NCBI RefSeq assembly: GCF_000092825.1
Contig: NC_014168.1
Span: forward strand, 62,001 to 126,000
Direction: 5' to 3'
Origin: Segniliparus rotundus DSM 44985
Lineage (GTDB): Bacteria > Actinomycetota > Actinomycetes > Mycobacteriales > Mycobacteriaceae
DNA: 64,000 bases
A model generated the notes under the pieces. It worked only from the letters and a program-made list of their open reading frames with translations. It was not told where the DNA came from and did not search any database. Shown here one piece after another: positions 53,729 to 64,000 of the stretch; within the stretch, counting starts at the first letter, position 1, and each line of letters opens with the position of its first letter. The position numbers were made by a program, and so were the translations under genes.

Positions 53729-55567
53729 ATGACCGTCAGCGCGCAGACCGGCGAGACCCAAGAACAGGCTTCGGGCACGGCGGCCTTGCTCGACGTGCTC
53801 GTCGTCGGAGCAGGTTTCAGCGGCATCTGCGCTGGAGTCAAACTGCAGGAGGCGGGAGTCTACGACTTCCTGATCGTGGAGAAAGCCGAGGATTTCGGCG
53901 GCACCTGGTGGCACAACACCTACCCCGGCTGCGCCGTGGACGTGACCTCCCCGATGTACTCCTTCTCCTTCGCGCAGAAGTCAGACTGGTCCAACCTGTT
54001 CGCGCCGCAGCCGGAACTGCTCGCCTACGCGAGGCAAGTGGCCAAGGACTTCAATTTGCGGCCCCGCACCCGGTTCGGCGTCGCCGTGGAGCAGCTCGTC
54101 TTCGACGAATCCGCCGACCGTTGGGACGTGAGCCTCTCCGACGGCAGCGTGTACCGCGCCCGCGTGGTGATCGGCGGCTTCGGCGGCCTGCACGTCCCCA
54201 AGATCCCCGAATTCGCCGGCCTCTCCACGTTCCAAGGGCCGGTGTTCCATTCCGCCCAATGGCGCCACGATGTGGACCTGCAGGGCAAGAAGGTCGTCGT
54301 GATCGGCACCGGGGCCTCCGCCGTCCAATTCGTCCCCGAGGTCGCGAAAGAGGCCGAGCGGCTGACGGTCTTCATGCGCTCCCCGCACTGGGTGCTGCCC
54401 CGGCTCGATTATTCGATCAAACCCTGGCAGCACGCTGTCCTCAAGCACGTCCCCGGAGCCCGGCGGCTGTTGCGGGCCATCGCCTACTTCCTCTACGAGG
54501 GGTTCGTCTTCAACCTCTTCTTCCCGAAGGTTTTCGCGCGGTTCTTCGAAGCCGCCTCCAAGGCGCACATGCGCCGGCAGATCGCCGACCCGGCACTGCG
54601 GCAGCTGTTGACCCCGGACTGGCGGTTCGGCTGCAAGCGCGTCGTCATGTCCAGCACGTACTACCCCGCGCTGCAACGGCCCAATGTCACCTTGGAGCAC
54701 AGCGGCGTCGCGGAGTTCACCGAGCACGGCGTGCGCAGCGCCGACGGCGTCCTGCACGAGGCGGACGTGGTCATCCTGGGAACCGGTTTCGAGACCACGG
54801 AGGGCGTGCTGCACCTGCCGATCATCGGACGAGGGGGCACGTCCCTCGCCGACGCGTGGCACACCGACGGCCCGGAGCAGTTCCTCGGGCTCTCCACGCA
54901 CGGCTTCCCGAACCTGTTCACCCTGGTCGGCCTGAACACGACCGGCGGCAACCAGTCGGTCATCTTCGCCATCGAGGCGCAGATGCACTACATCAACCAG
55001 GCGATCCGCTGGATATTCGGCTCGCGCTCGGGCGTGACCCGCGTGGAGCTGCGTGAGTCTGTGCAGCGCAGATACAACCGGGACGTGCAGAAAAAGCTGA
55101 AGAAATCAGTGTGGCTGACCGGCGGTTGCAAGAGCTGGTACCTCGACAGCGAAGGGCGCAATGCGATCGCCTGGCCGGGCTTCTCGTTCGGATTGTGGTG
55201 CAAGACCCGTTTCGCGAAGGCGAGCGATTGGGAGCTGTCCGGCGTTCAGTCCCGCCAGATCGCAGAGGGCTACACCGGGCCTGCGGAAATCGTGCTAGTG
55301 GGCGAAAGCATTCCCGTCGAAGCCGAAGTGCGCGGCCACATCGACCCCCTCGACGGCGCACGCCCCTGGTACGGGCGTGTCGTCGGCGGCCCCTCCCTCG
55401 GCGTGCTCGCAGCATCAGGCGACACGACAGCGACGTTGCAGATCCCCGGCCGGGAGGCGGCCTCGGTCCGGTTGGCCGGGCAGGACGCGCGCGGCGGTTT
55501 CCGTGTCGTCGGCGTCGGAGCCCCGCCGTTCGCGCTGGGCCCCGCGGCGCTCGAACGAAGCGGCTAG
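53729..55567 (+). CDS. Baeyer-Villiger-type flavin monooxygenase with C-terminal DUF4873 domain
   Basis: 612 residues from ATG 53729 behind GAGGAAA. FAD motif VVGAGFSGICAGVKL, FGGTWWHNTYPGCAVDV, a BVMO-like fingerprint between about 140 and 170 (GGFGGLHVPKIPEFAGLSTF, HSAQWRHDVDL), NADPH motif VIGTGASAVQFVPEV and ATG-like VILGTGFETT. After residue about 505 the sequence GYTGPAEIVLVGESIPVEAE opens a strand-rich domain of the DUF4873 type, often fused to such enzymes in mycolic-acid bacteria. It inserts oxygen next to a carbonyl or at a heteroatom of an unknown substrate; EthA-like prodrug activation is conceivable but unproven. Confidence 0.88.
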   Translation: MTVSAQTGETQEQASGTAALLDVLVVGAGFSGICAGVKLQEAGVYDFLIVEKAEDFGGTWWHNTYPGCAVDVTSPMYSFSFAQKSDWSNLFAPQPELLAYARQVAKDFNLRPRTRFGVAVEQLVFDESADRWDVSLSDGSVYRARVVIGGFGGLHVPKIPEFAGLSTFQGPVFHSAQWRHDVDLQGKKVVVIGTGASAVQFVPEVAKEAERLTVFMRSPHWVLPRLDYSIKPWQHAVLKHVPGARRLLRAIAYFLYEGFVFNLFFPKVFARFFEAASKAHMRRQIADPALRQLLTPDWRFGCKRVVMSSTYYPALQRPNVTLEHSGVAEFTEHGVRSADGVLHEADVVILGTGFETTEGVLHLPIIGRGGTSLADAWHTDGPEQFLGLSTHGFPNLFTLVGLNTTGGNQSVIFAIEAQMHYINQAIRWIFGSRSGVTRVELRESVQRRYNRDVQKKLKKSVWLTGGCKSWYLDSEGRNAIAWPGFSFGLWCKTRFAKASDWELSGVQSRQIAEGYTGPAEIVLVGESIPVEAEVRGHIDPLDGARPWYGRVVGGPSLGVLAASGDTTATLQIPGREAASVRLAGQDARGGFRVVGVGAPPFALGPAALERSG

Positions 55568-55609
55568 GGCCGACGGCGCCCGGATGAGGAATCCGACTAG
55601 GCTGGTGGC

Positions 55610-56617
55610 ATGAGCCTTCCGATCAAGCTCGGCTACAAAGCCTCCGCAGAGCAGTTCAACCCCCGCGAACTCGTCGAATACACTGTCGCGGCGGAACGCC
55701 ACGGTTTTGACAGCGTGGTGGTGAGCGATCATTTCCAGCCGTGGCGCTACACCGGCGGGCACGCGCCCTGGGCGCTCGCGTGGCTCGGGGCGGTGGGCGA
55801 GCGCACCAGCAGGGTGCAGATCGGCACGTCCGTGCTCACCCCCACCTTCCGCTACAACCCGGCGATCATCGCGCAGGCCTTCGCCACATTCGGCATGCTG
55901 TACCCAGGCCGGGTCTTCCTGGGCGTCGGCACCGGCGAAGCCCTCAACGAGCAGGCTGTCGGCCTGAAAGAATGGCCGGAGTTCAAAGAGCGCTTCGCCC
56001 GTCTGCGAGAGTCTGTCGAGCTCATGCGCAAGTTGTGGACCGAGGAACGGGTCAATTACGAAGGCGAGTACTACCGCACGGTCGACGCGACGGTCTACGA
56101 CAAGCCGTCCGAGCCCATCCCGGTCTATGTCAGCGCGGGCGGCGCTGTGGTCGCCCGGTACGCGGGACGCGCCGGCGACGGGTTCATCTGCACCTCTGGC
56201 AAAGGCGCGGAGCTGTACACCGAGACACTGCTGCCCGCCGTGCAGGAGGGCGCGGACAAGGTCGGCCGCGACGCGGGCGGCATCGACAAGCTCATCGAGA
56301 TCAAGCTCTCCTACGACCCGGACCCGTGGCTCGCTCTGAACAACACGAGGTTCTGGTCGCCCCTCTCCCTTTCCGCGGAGCAGAAGCATTCGCTCTCGGA
56401 CCCCAAACAGATGGAAGAGGCCGCCGACGCGCTGCCGATGGAGCAGATCGCCAAGCGGTGGATCGTGGCGAGCGACCCCGACGAGGTCGTCGAGAAGATC
56501 AAGTTCTACACCGACCTCGGACTGAACCACTTAGTTTTCCATGCTCCTGGGCATGATCAGCTGCGTTTCCTGGAGGTCTTCGAGCGGGATCTCGCGCCTC
56601 GGCTGCGCTCGCTCTGA
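55610..56617 (+). CDS. fgd: F420-dependent glucose-6-phosphate dehydrogenase
   Basis: 335 residues. Luciferase-like TIM barrel with [12 protein letters not shown]-type start ([20 protein letters not shown]), [32 protein letters not shown], and the phosphate-binding end [13 protein letters not shown], all matching mycobacterial Fgd1 (Rv0407). It reduces coenzyme F420 with glucose-6-phosphate and supplies F420H2 to cell reductases. In M. tuberculosis, pta and ackA lie between fgd1 and pknG; here pknG follows directly. Confidence 0.95.
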   Translation: MSLPIKLGYKASAEQFNPRELVEYTVAAERHGFDSVVVSDHFQPWRYTGGHAPWALAWLGAVGERTSRVQIGTSVLTPTFRYNPAIIAQAFATFGMLYPGRVFLGVGTGEALNEQAVGLKEWPEFKERFARLRESVELMRKLWTEERVNYEGEYYRTVDATVYDKPSEPIPVYVSAGGAVVARYAGRAGDGFICTSGKGAELYTETLLPAVQEGADKVGRDAGGIDKLIEIKLSYDPDPWLALNNTRFWSPLSLSAEQKHSLSDPKQMEEAADALPMEQIAKRWIVASDPDEVVEKIKFYTDLGLNHLVFHAPGHDQLRFLEVFERDLAPRLRSL

Positions 56618-56668
56618 GTTTCGCGAGGTCAGTTGCGCTTTGCGCGGTCTTCGGATACACTCGATTCG

Positions 56669-56735
56669 GCGACCCGCTCCTCGCCCTTGTTTCCCCTCCC
56701 CCCGTCTGGGGCGGGTTGAGCGGGTCGCTCTTTTC
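56669..56735. terminator. Probable terminator between fgd and pknG
   Basis: An 11-bp stem (GCGACCCGCTC at 56669-56679, complement at 56718-56728) with a second weaker pairing inside the loop, followed by TCTTTTCTT on the plus strand. It lies between converging genes. Confidence 0.65.
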
Positions 56736-56795
56736 TTCCCGCCAATTCCACGCTTCCTGAATGTTCGGCGCGAGGGGTTTCCCACCGGGGCGGCA

Positions 56796-60089
<3,294 letters not shown>

Positions 60090-60093
<4 letters not shown>

Positions 60094-61433
60094 GCCCGGT
60101 ACTCGTTCAGTCTCGGCCAGTATCCCGCGACGACGAAAGCCGCCGCGAGGAACGAGAGGACGGCGGTGGCGGGCGCCAGCGCGGTGAGCGCCTCGCGCGC
60201 GCTGGCGACAGAGTCGCGCAGCGTCCGCCGCGAATGCTCGATGTCCGAGGTGAGGGCTTTGTCCAGGGAACGGTACTGGGCGGCGCACGCGTCGGGGCTT
60301 GGTCCGATTGCCAATTCCACGGATTCACCGTACATCCCGGCGACGAGGTCTTTGCGCAGCTGCTCGTGGGTTTTCTCCCAAGCTTGCGCCGCCGAGGCGG
60401 CGGTCTGCCGGGCCCCCGGCTCGCCTTGCGCGCGGTCCAATTCGTCGAGCTGGTTGTGCGCGGCGGCCATGCTGGAGCGGTAGCTCTGCTCCAGCTGGTC
60501 CTCGTCGCCCCGGCGGAGCAGCTGCAGGGTCTCCTGGGTGCGGGCTTGTTGCACGTCGATCCTGGCCGCTGTCAGGGTCCGCAGCGGGTCGGTGCCTTTG
60601 CGCTGCCCTTCGCCGCTGAGCGTCACCAGGAACGCCGAGGCGACGAGGAACCAGAGCAACAGCAGCGCGAAGCATCCGCTGGCGAGGATCAGGCCGGGGT
60701 TGAAACGCCGACGCGAACGTTTCGAAAGGTGCAATTGCGCCAGGACGAGGCTGCCCAAGGCCAGGGTCAACAGCAGCGCCGGGGCCCAGGGCAGCTGGGT
60801 TTGTTGCTGCTGCGCGGCCTCCAAGGCGTCGATCTGGTCGCGGTGCATATGCTCTGCGGCGGGCAGGATGACCGTCTGCATCAGGTGGGAGGCTTGGCTC
60901 AGGTAGGCGGCCCCGACCGGTTTGCCCGCCCGGTTGTACACCTTCGCGCTCTCCACGAGCTTCGTGTACACCGGGAGCTCTTCGGCGATGGTCTCCAGTT
61001 GCTGGCTTTGGGTGTTCGCCGCGACTTGCACGGTCGCCGCGCTCGCCGCCGCGATGGCCTTGTCGTACCGGTCGCGCATCTCTTGCGACTCCAGTCCGGG
61101 GGACAGGAAGACAGCCCCGGTGATGGCGTCCGCGATGGACAGCTCGGTGTACAAGGTCAGTGTGACGTTGGTGAGCGGTTCCGCGCGCCGCAGCGTCGTG
61201 TCCAGACCTTGTGTGCGTTCGGCGACGGCCTGCGCCACAGTGGCTCCGGCGATGATGATGAGCAGGATCAAGCCGAGCGCGGTGGCGGCGAGTTTGCCAG
61301 GGCTGGTCTGGGCCCGCTCCCAGAGCAGTTCCAGGAAGTCTGTGTCCTCGTCGGCCGTCGTCCTGCGACCGCGCCGCAACGACGCGGCGTCGGTTTTCAG
61401 CACGGAGAGGGGAGATATGGTTCGCACCGCCAC
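60090..61433 (-). CDS. glnX: Transmembrane signalling protein GlnX
   Basis: 447 residues. Four transmembrane segments (about 46-70, 216-234, 248-272, 418-440) enclose two helical extracytoplasmic sensor regions, for example AEPLTNVTLTLYTELSIADA and QQARTQETLQLLRRGDEDQL. This matches the Rv0412c/GlnX family that transmits GlnH binding across the membrane to PknG. It is the first gene of the glnX-glnH-pknG unit, all overlapping or closely spaced. Confidence 0.9.
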
Positions 61434-61565
61434 CCCTTTCGCAGGATTCCGTTCGTGGGCCTTCTCTCCCGTTCCTCAGAGATTCTCCGGAGCTCTTTTC
61501 CGCAGTCTAGCGTGACGAAGCCCGACGCCGGGAACTTCCCCGGCCTCATATCCGACTTGTGCAAC

Positions 61566-62921
61566 ATGATGGAGACTGTCTTGCCGGAGCCGCCCGAGGT
61601 GTGTCCGCCTCCTCCGGCGCGGGACCGCCGAACGGCGGTGCTGGCGTTTTTTCGTCGGCTGCACTTTTATGTCGGCGTGTTCGTCGGCCCGTTTCTGCTG
61701 GTGTCCGCCCTGACCGGGGTGCTGTACACGGTCGCGCCGAGCATGACGCAGGCGCTGCACCGCCATGAGCTCTCCGTCGAGGCGGCCGCCGCGGGCACGC
61801 TTCCCTTGTCCCAACAAGTCCGCTCAGCTCAGCAAACGTATCCGGGGCGTGTCGTGCTGTCGGTCGCCACCGGCGCCGACGCGCGCGCCACCACGCGCGT
61901 CGTCATGTCCGGTTCCGGCTGTCCGTGCACTGTTTTCGTCGATCCGCACACCGCGCGGGTCCGAGGCGAAGCCCCAGGCGACGGCGGCCAGGTCTTCGAG
62001 GCGAAATGGAGCGACGACCTGCATCGGACGTTGTTCCTCGGCGAGTTCGGCCGCAATTACGCGGAGCTGTCCGCCAGTTGGCTGTGGGTTTTGGTGGTCT
62101 CCGGCCCTGTCCTCTGGTTCTTCGGCCGCCGCACGCGCGGCGGCGGGCCGAAGGCTCCTCGCCTGAGCCTGCGCGGCAGCCACGCCACATTGGGGTTGGC
62201 CTTGTCGCTCGGGCTCTTGTTTTTGTCGGCCTCCGGCCTGTCCTGGTCCTTGCACGCAGGGGAGAACATCGACGCGTTGCGCACGGCGGTCTCCGGGGCC
62301 AACCCGCCGTTGGCGAAGAAGCTCGACCCCCCCGTTGCCCCCGCGGCGCAGGGGCAACCAGAGTGGTTGGCCCGCGTCGACCGGGTGCACGCCGGGGCGC
62401 GGTCGGCGGGCCTCGTCGATCCGATCGTCATCACGGCCACGGACAAACCGGACTCCGCGTGGACGGCTTCGGACCGCGAGCGGCACTACCCGATGCGCAA
62501 CGACCGGGCTTCGGTCAACCCGCAGACGGGCGCCGTGGTGGCAGTCAGCCGGTTTCAGGACTGGCCGATGCTCGCGAAGATCACACAGTGGGCGATCGCC
62601 TTGCACATGGGGCTCCTGTTCGGGTGGGCGAACCAACTGGTCCTCGCCGTGCTCGGCATAGGATTGGCCGTGATGATCGTCCTTGGCTACCGCATGTGGT
62701 GGGCCCGCCGTCCCCGCCATGACGGCGGCGCATGGCCCGCCCCCGCGCCGCAACGCGGGGCGCTCGGCGAACTGCCGCCGAGCGCGGCGGCCGCGTTGAC
62801 AGGCGCGCTGCTGTTCGCCGGATGGTTCCTGCCGTTGTTCGGCGCGAGCCTCGCCGGGTTCGTCCTCATCGACGCGCTCCTCGGCTGGCGCGCACGGCGC
62901 CGGGCGCGTGAGGCCCAATGA
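61566..62921 (+). CDS. PepSY-associated transmembrane protein
   Basis: About 451 residues from ATG 61566 (ATG 61569 next). Four transmembrane helices: the first around FFRRLHFYVGVFVGPFLLVS with a conserved RxxHFYxG start, then a large external PepSY region containing a GCPC pair (SGSGCPCTVFVDPHTA), LHRTLFLG, later helices with GSHATLGLALSLGLLFLSASG and TQWAIALHMGLLFGWANQ. Conserved His in several helices could bind haem, as in PepSY_TM iron reductases. It is coupled by ATGA overlap to the DUF5134 gene. Confidence 0.85.
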   Translation: MMETVLPEPPEVCPPPPARDRRTAVLAFFRRLHFYVGVFVGPFLLVSALTGVLYTVAPSMTQALHRHELSVEAAAAGTLPLSQQVRSAQQTYPGRVVLSVATGADARATTRVVMSGSGCPCTVFVDPHTARVRGEAPGDGGQVFEAKWSDDLHRTLFLGEFGRNYAELSASWLWVLVVSGPVLWFFGRRTRGGGPKAPRLSLRGSHATLGLALSLGLLFLSASGLSWSLHAGENIDALRTAVSGANPPLAKKLDPPVAPAAQGQPEWLARVDRVHAGARSAGLVDPIVITATDKPDSAWTASDRERHYPMRNDRASVNPQTGAVVAVSRFQDWPMLAKITQWAIALHMGLLFGWANQLVLAVLGIGLAVMIVLGYRMWWARRPRHDGGAWPAPAPQRGALGELPPSAAAALTGALLFAGWFLPLFGASLAGFVLIDALLGWRARRRAREAQ

Positions 62922-63598
62922 TCGCCGATCCGTGGTTGCGCCTGGCGCTCGCCGCTCTTTTCGGGTTCTCAGCGGGCTACTGCGCGTGGCGGTTGCTGCG
63001 CGCGGGGGCGTTTCGGCCCCGGCTGTGGCGCGGGTGCGTCGGCCATGTTTTCCATCTGCTCATGTGCCTGTCGATGCTCGCCATGATCTGGCCGACAACG
63101 CCTGCGGTCCCCTACTCGGCGCAGACCGCGGTGTTCGCGGTGGCGACGTTGTGGTTCGCCGCGCTCGCTCTTGGCCGCAGCTCGCAGCGCGCGGGCCGGA
63201 CCGGCTTCGCCTGCGCGTCGGGCAGGGGAGCGGCCTGGTACCACACCACGATGATGGCGGCGATGCTGTGGATGGCCGCGGTGATGAGCGGGCAACTGCT
63301 CGGAGGGGCCCCGCCCGCGTCCGCCGCGCCCCGTCCGGGGGGCATGGCAGGCATGGACATGCCCGGCATGAGCATGCAGGCCGAGGCGGACGGCGGGGCG
63401 CGCCACACGGCCCCGATGTGGATGAGCGCCGTCGACGTGCTGCTGGGCTTCATGTTCTTGGCGGCGGCGCTCTGGTGGGTCCGCGGCTATTTCGAATTGC
63501 GCCGCAGCCGAGGACGTTCGGTTCCCGCGGAGGCGGAAATGCTCTGCGAGGTGGCGATGGCGCTGGGCATGGGCGCCATGCTGTTCGCCATGGTCTGA
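62918..63598 (+). CDS. DUF5134 membrane protein with Met/His-rich loop
   Basis: 226 residues. Five to six transmembrane helices with conserved His/Met: GHVFHLLMCLSMLAMIW and AWYHTTMMAAMLWMAAVM. The outer loop reads GGMAGMDMPGMSMQ, a Met-rich pattern like copper-binding segments. DUF5134 genes often neighbour copper genes in actinobacteria. It overlaps the PepSY gene and is followed by a CopD/CtaG-like gene. A role in copper handling is inferred. Confidence 0.8.
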   Translation: MIADPWLRLALAALFGFSAGYCAWRLLRAGAFRPRLWRGCVGHVFHLLMCLSMLAMIWPTTPAVPYSAQTAVFAVATLWFAALALGRSSQRAGRTGFACASGRGAAWYHTTMMAAMLWMAAVMSGQLLGGAPPASAAPRPGGMAGMDMPGMSMQAEADGGARHTAPMWMSAVDVLLGFMFLAAALWWVRGYFELRRSRGRSVPAEAEMLCEVAMALGMGAMLFAMV

Positions 63599-63689
63599 GG
63601 GTGCCCCGCCGCGTTCCCTCGGCCGCGGCGGCGGGCTCGGACATCGCCGAGGGCAAAGGGGTCGGGCGCGTGGCGGGCCAAGTGGGAGA

Positions 63690-64000
63690 ATGGACTCGAT
63701 GTCGTTCCTTTTCCTGATCGGACTCGTCGCGGCGGTGGCGTTCGCCGCCCGCGTCGGCCCTGGCCCCTACCTGGCGGTCCAAGTGCCCTACCCTGGCACA
63801 GAGGTCCTCCTCGTGCAGGTCGCGACGCAGTTCGTCGCGAGCTTCGCCGGAGCCGTGTGCCTTGGCGGCCTCGTGTTCGCATTGTGCTGCACCCGCCCGA
63901 ACGCCAAGATGCGCTTGGGCCCGCGCGGTTACGCGGGGTTGCGCACGGCAGAACGGGCGAGCCCGCTGTGGGCGGTGAGCGCCCTGTTCGCGATGGTGAC
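63690..64000 (+). CDS. CopD/CtaG-like membrane protein, N-terminal part (cut by window edge)
   Basis: The frame opens at ATG 63690 behind GGGAG (ATG 63699 alternative) and runs off the right end after 103 codons. Visible: a first membrane helix (FLFLIGLVAAVAFAARVG), then VATQFVASFAGAVCLGGLVF, CCTRPNAKMRLGPRGYAGL and TAERASPLWAVSALFAMV. This resembles the start of actinobacterial fusion proteins of a copper resistance CopD domain with a cytochrome c oxidase assembly CtaG domain (Rv0102-like). Only the N-terminus can be judged. Confidence 0.6.
   Translation, partial: MDSMSFLFLIGLVAAVAFAARVGPGPYLAVQVPYPGTEVLLVQVATQFVASFAGAVCLGGLVFALCCTRPNAKMRLGPRGYAGLRTAERASPLWAVSALFAMV

Overview
The window is GC-rich, densely coded DNA from a mycolic-acid actinobacterium (order Mycobacteriales). 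The evidence is an MspA-family porin, PhoPR, mycothiol-dependent formaldehyde dehydrogenase, F420-dependent glucose-6-phosphate dehydrogenase, PknG-GlnH-GlnX, a DesA1-type desaturase, a PpgS-type glycosyltransferase, and the gene order gyrB-gyrA-DUF3566-tRNA-Ile-tRNA-Ala known from Mycobacterium. The gene order around these blocks is not that of M. tuberculosis, so a deeper-branching relative is likely. A Segniliparus-like organism is my guess from memory, not a demonstrated identity.

Layout. 1-5.63 kb is the right end of a prophage: the end of an endolysin, a holin and three small lysis-region genes (+), then a leftward block with a candidate type VII secretion substrate and four small membrane genes arranged as two paralogous pairs, an integrase, a tRNA-Lys, and the 3' half of a tRNA-Thr that looks like the attachment-site scar. 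5.6-6.4 kb is gene-poor. 6.4-10.4 kb carries three transporters. 10.4-13.4 kb holds a TetR remnant, an unusually AT-rich control region and a three-gene porin cassette closed by a strong bidirectional terminator. 13.4-20.5 kb (-) carries phoPR, an exported protein and a metQ-metQ-metNI methionine importer. 20.6-27.8 kb has an apparently orphan C5 DNA methyltransferase, gyrB, gyrA, a DUF3566 protein and two tRNAs. 27.9-40.6 kb has a FUSC-like exporter, desA1-dus-LCP-phoU (same order as M. tuberculosis Rv0824c-Rv0821c), a protease II, and a translationally coupled envelope glycosylation cluster led by ppgS.

41-50 kb is the most unusual part. A recQ gene is followed by a tandemly duplicated and rearranged block of a very repetitive exported protein gene and a beta-carbonic anhydrase gene. 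One exported-protein copy carries a single-base frameshift in a G tract. One carbonic anhydrase copy is cut short and fused to a recQ remnant that has itself shrunk by deletions between short repeats.

50-64 kb holds mscR, an rtcB wreck, an exported protein, a flippase-like membrane protein, a Baeyer-Villiger type monooxygenase behind a palindromic operator, fgd, pknG-glnH-glnX, and a PepSY / DUF5134 / CopD-CtaG-like set that runs off the window and may concern copper or haem.

All identifications were made by reading the sequence and from family knowledge; no database search was run.
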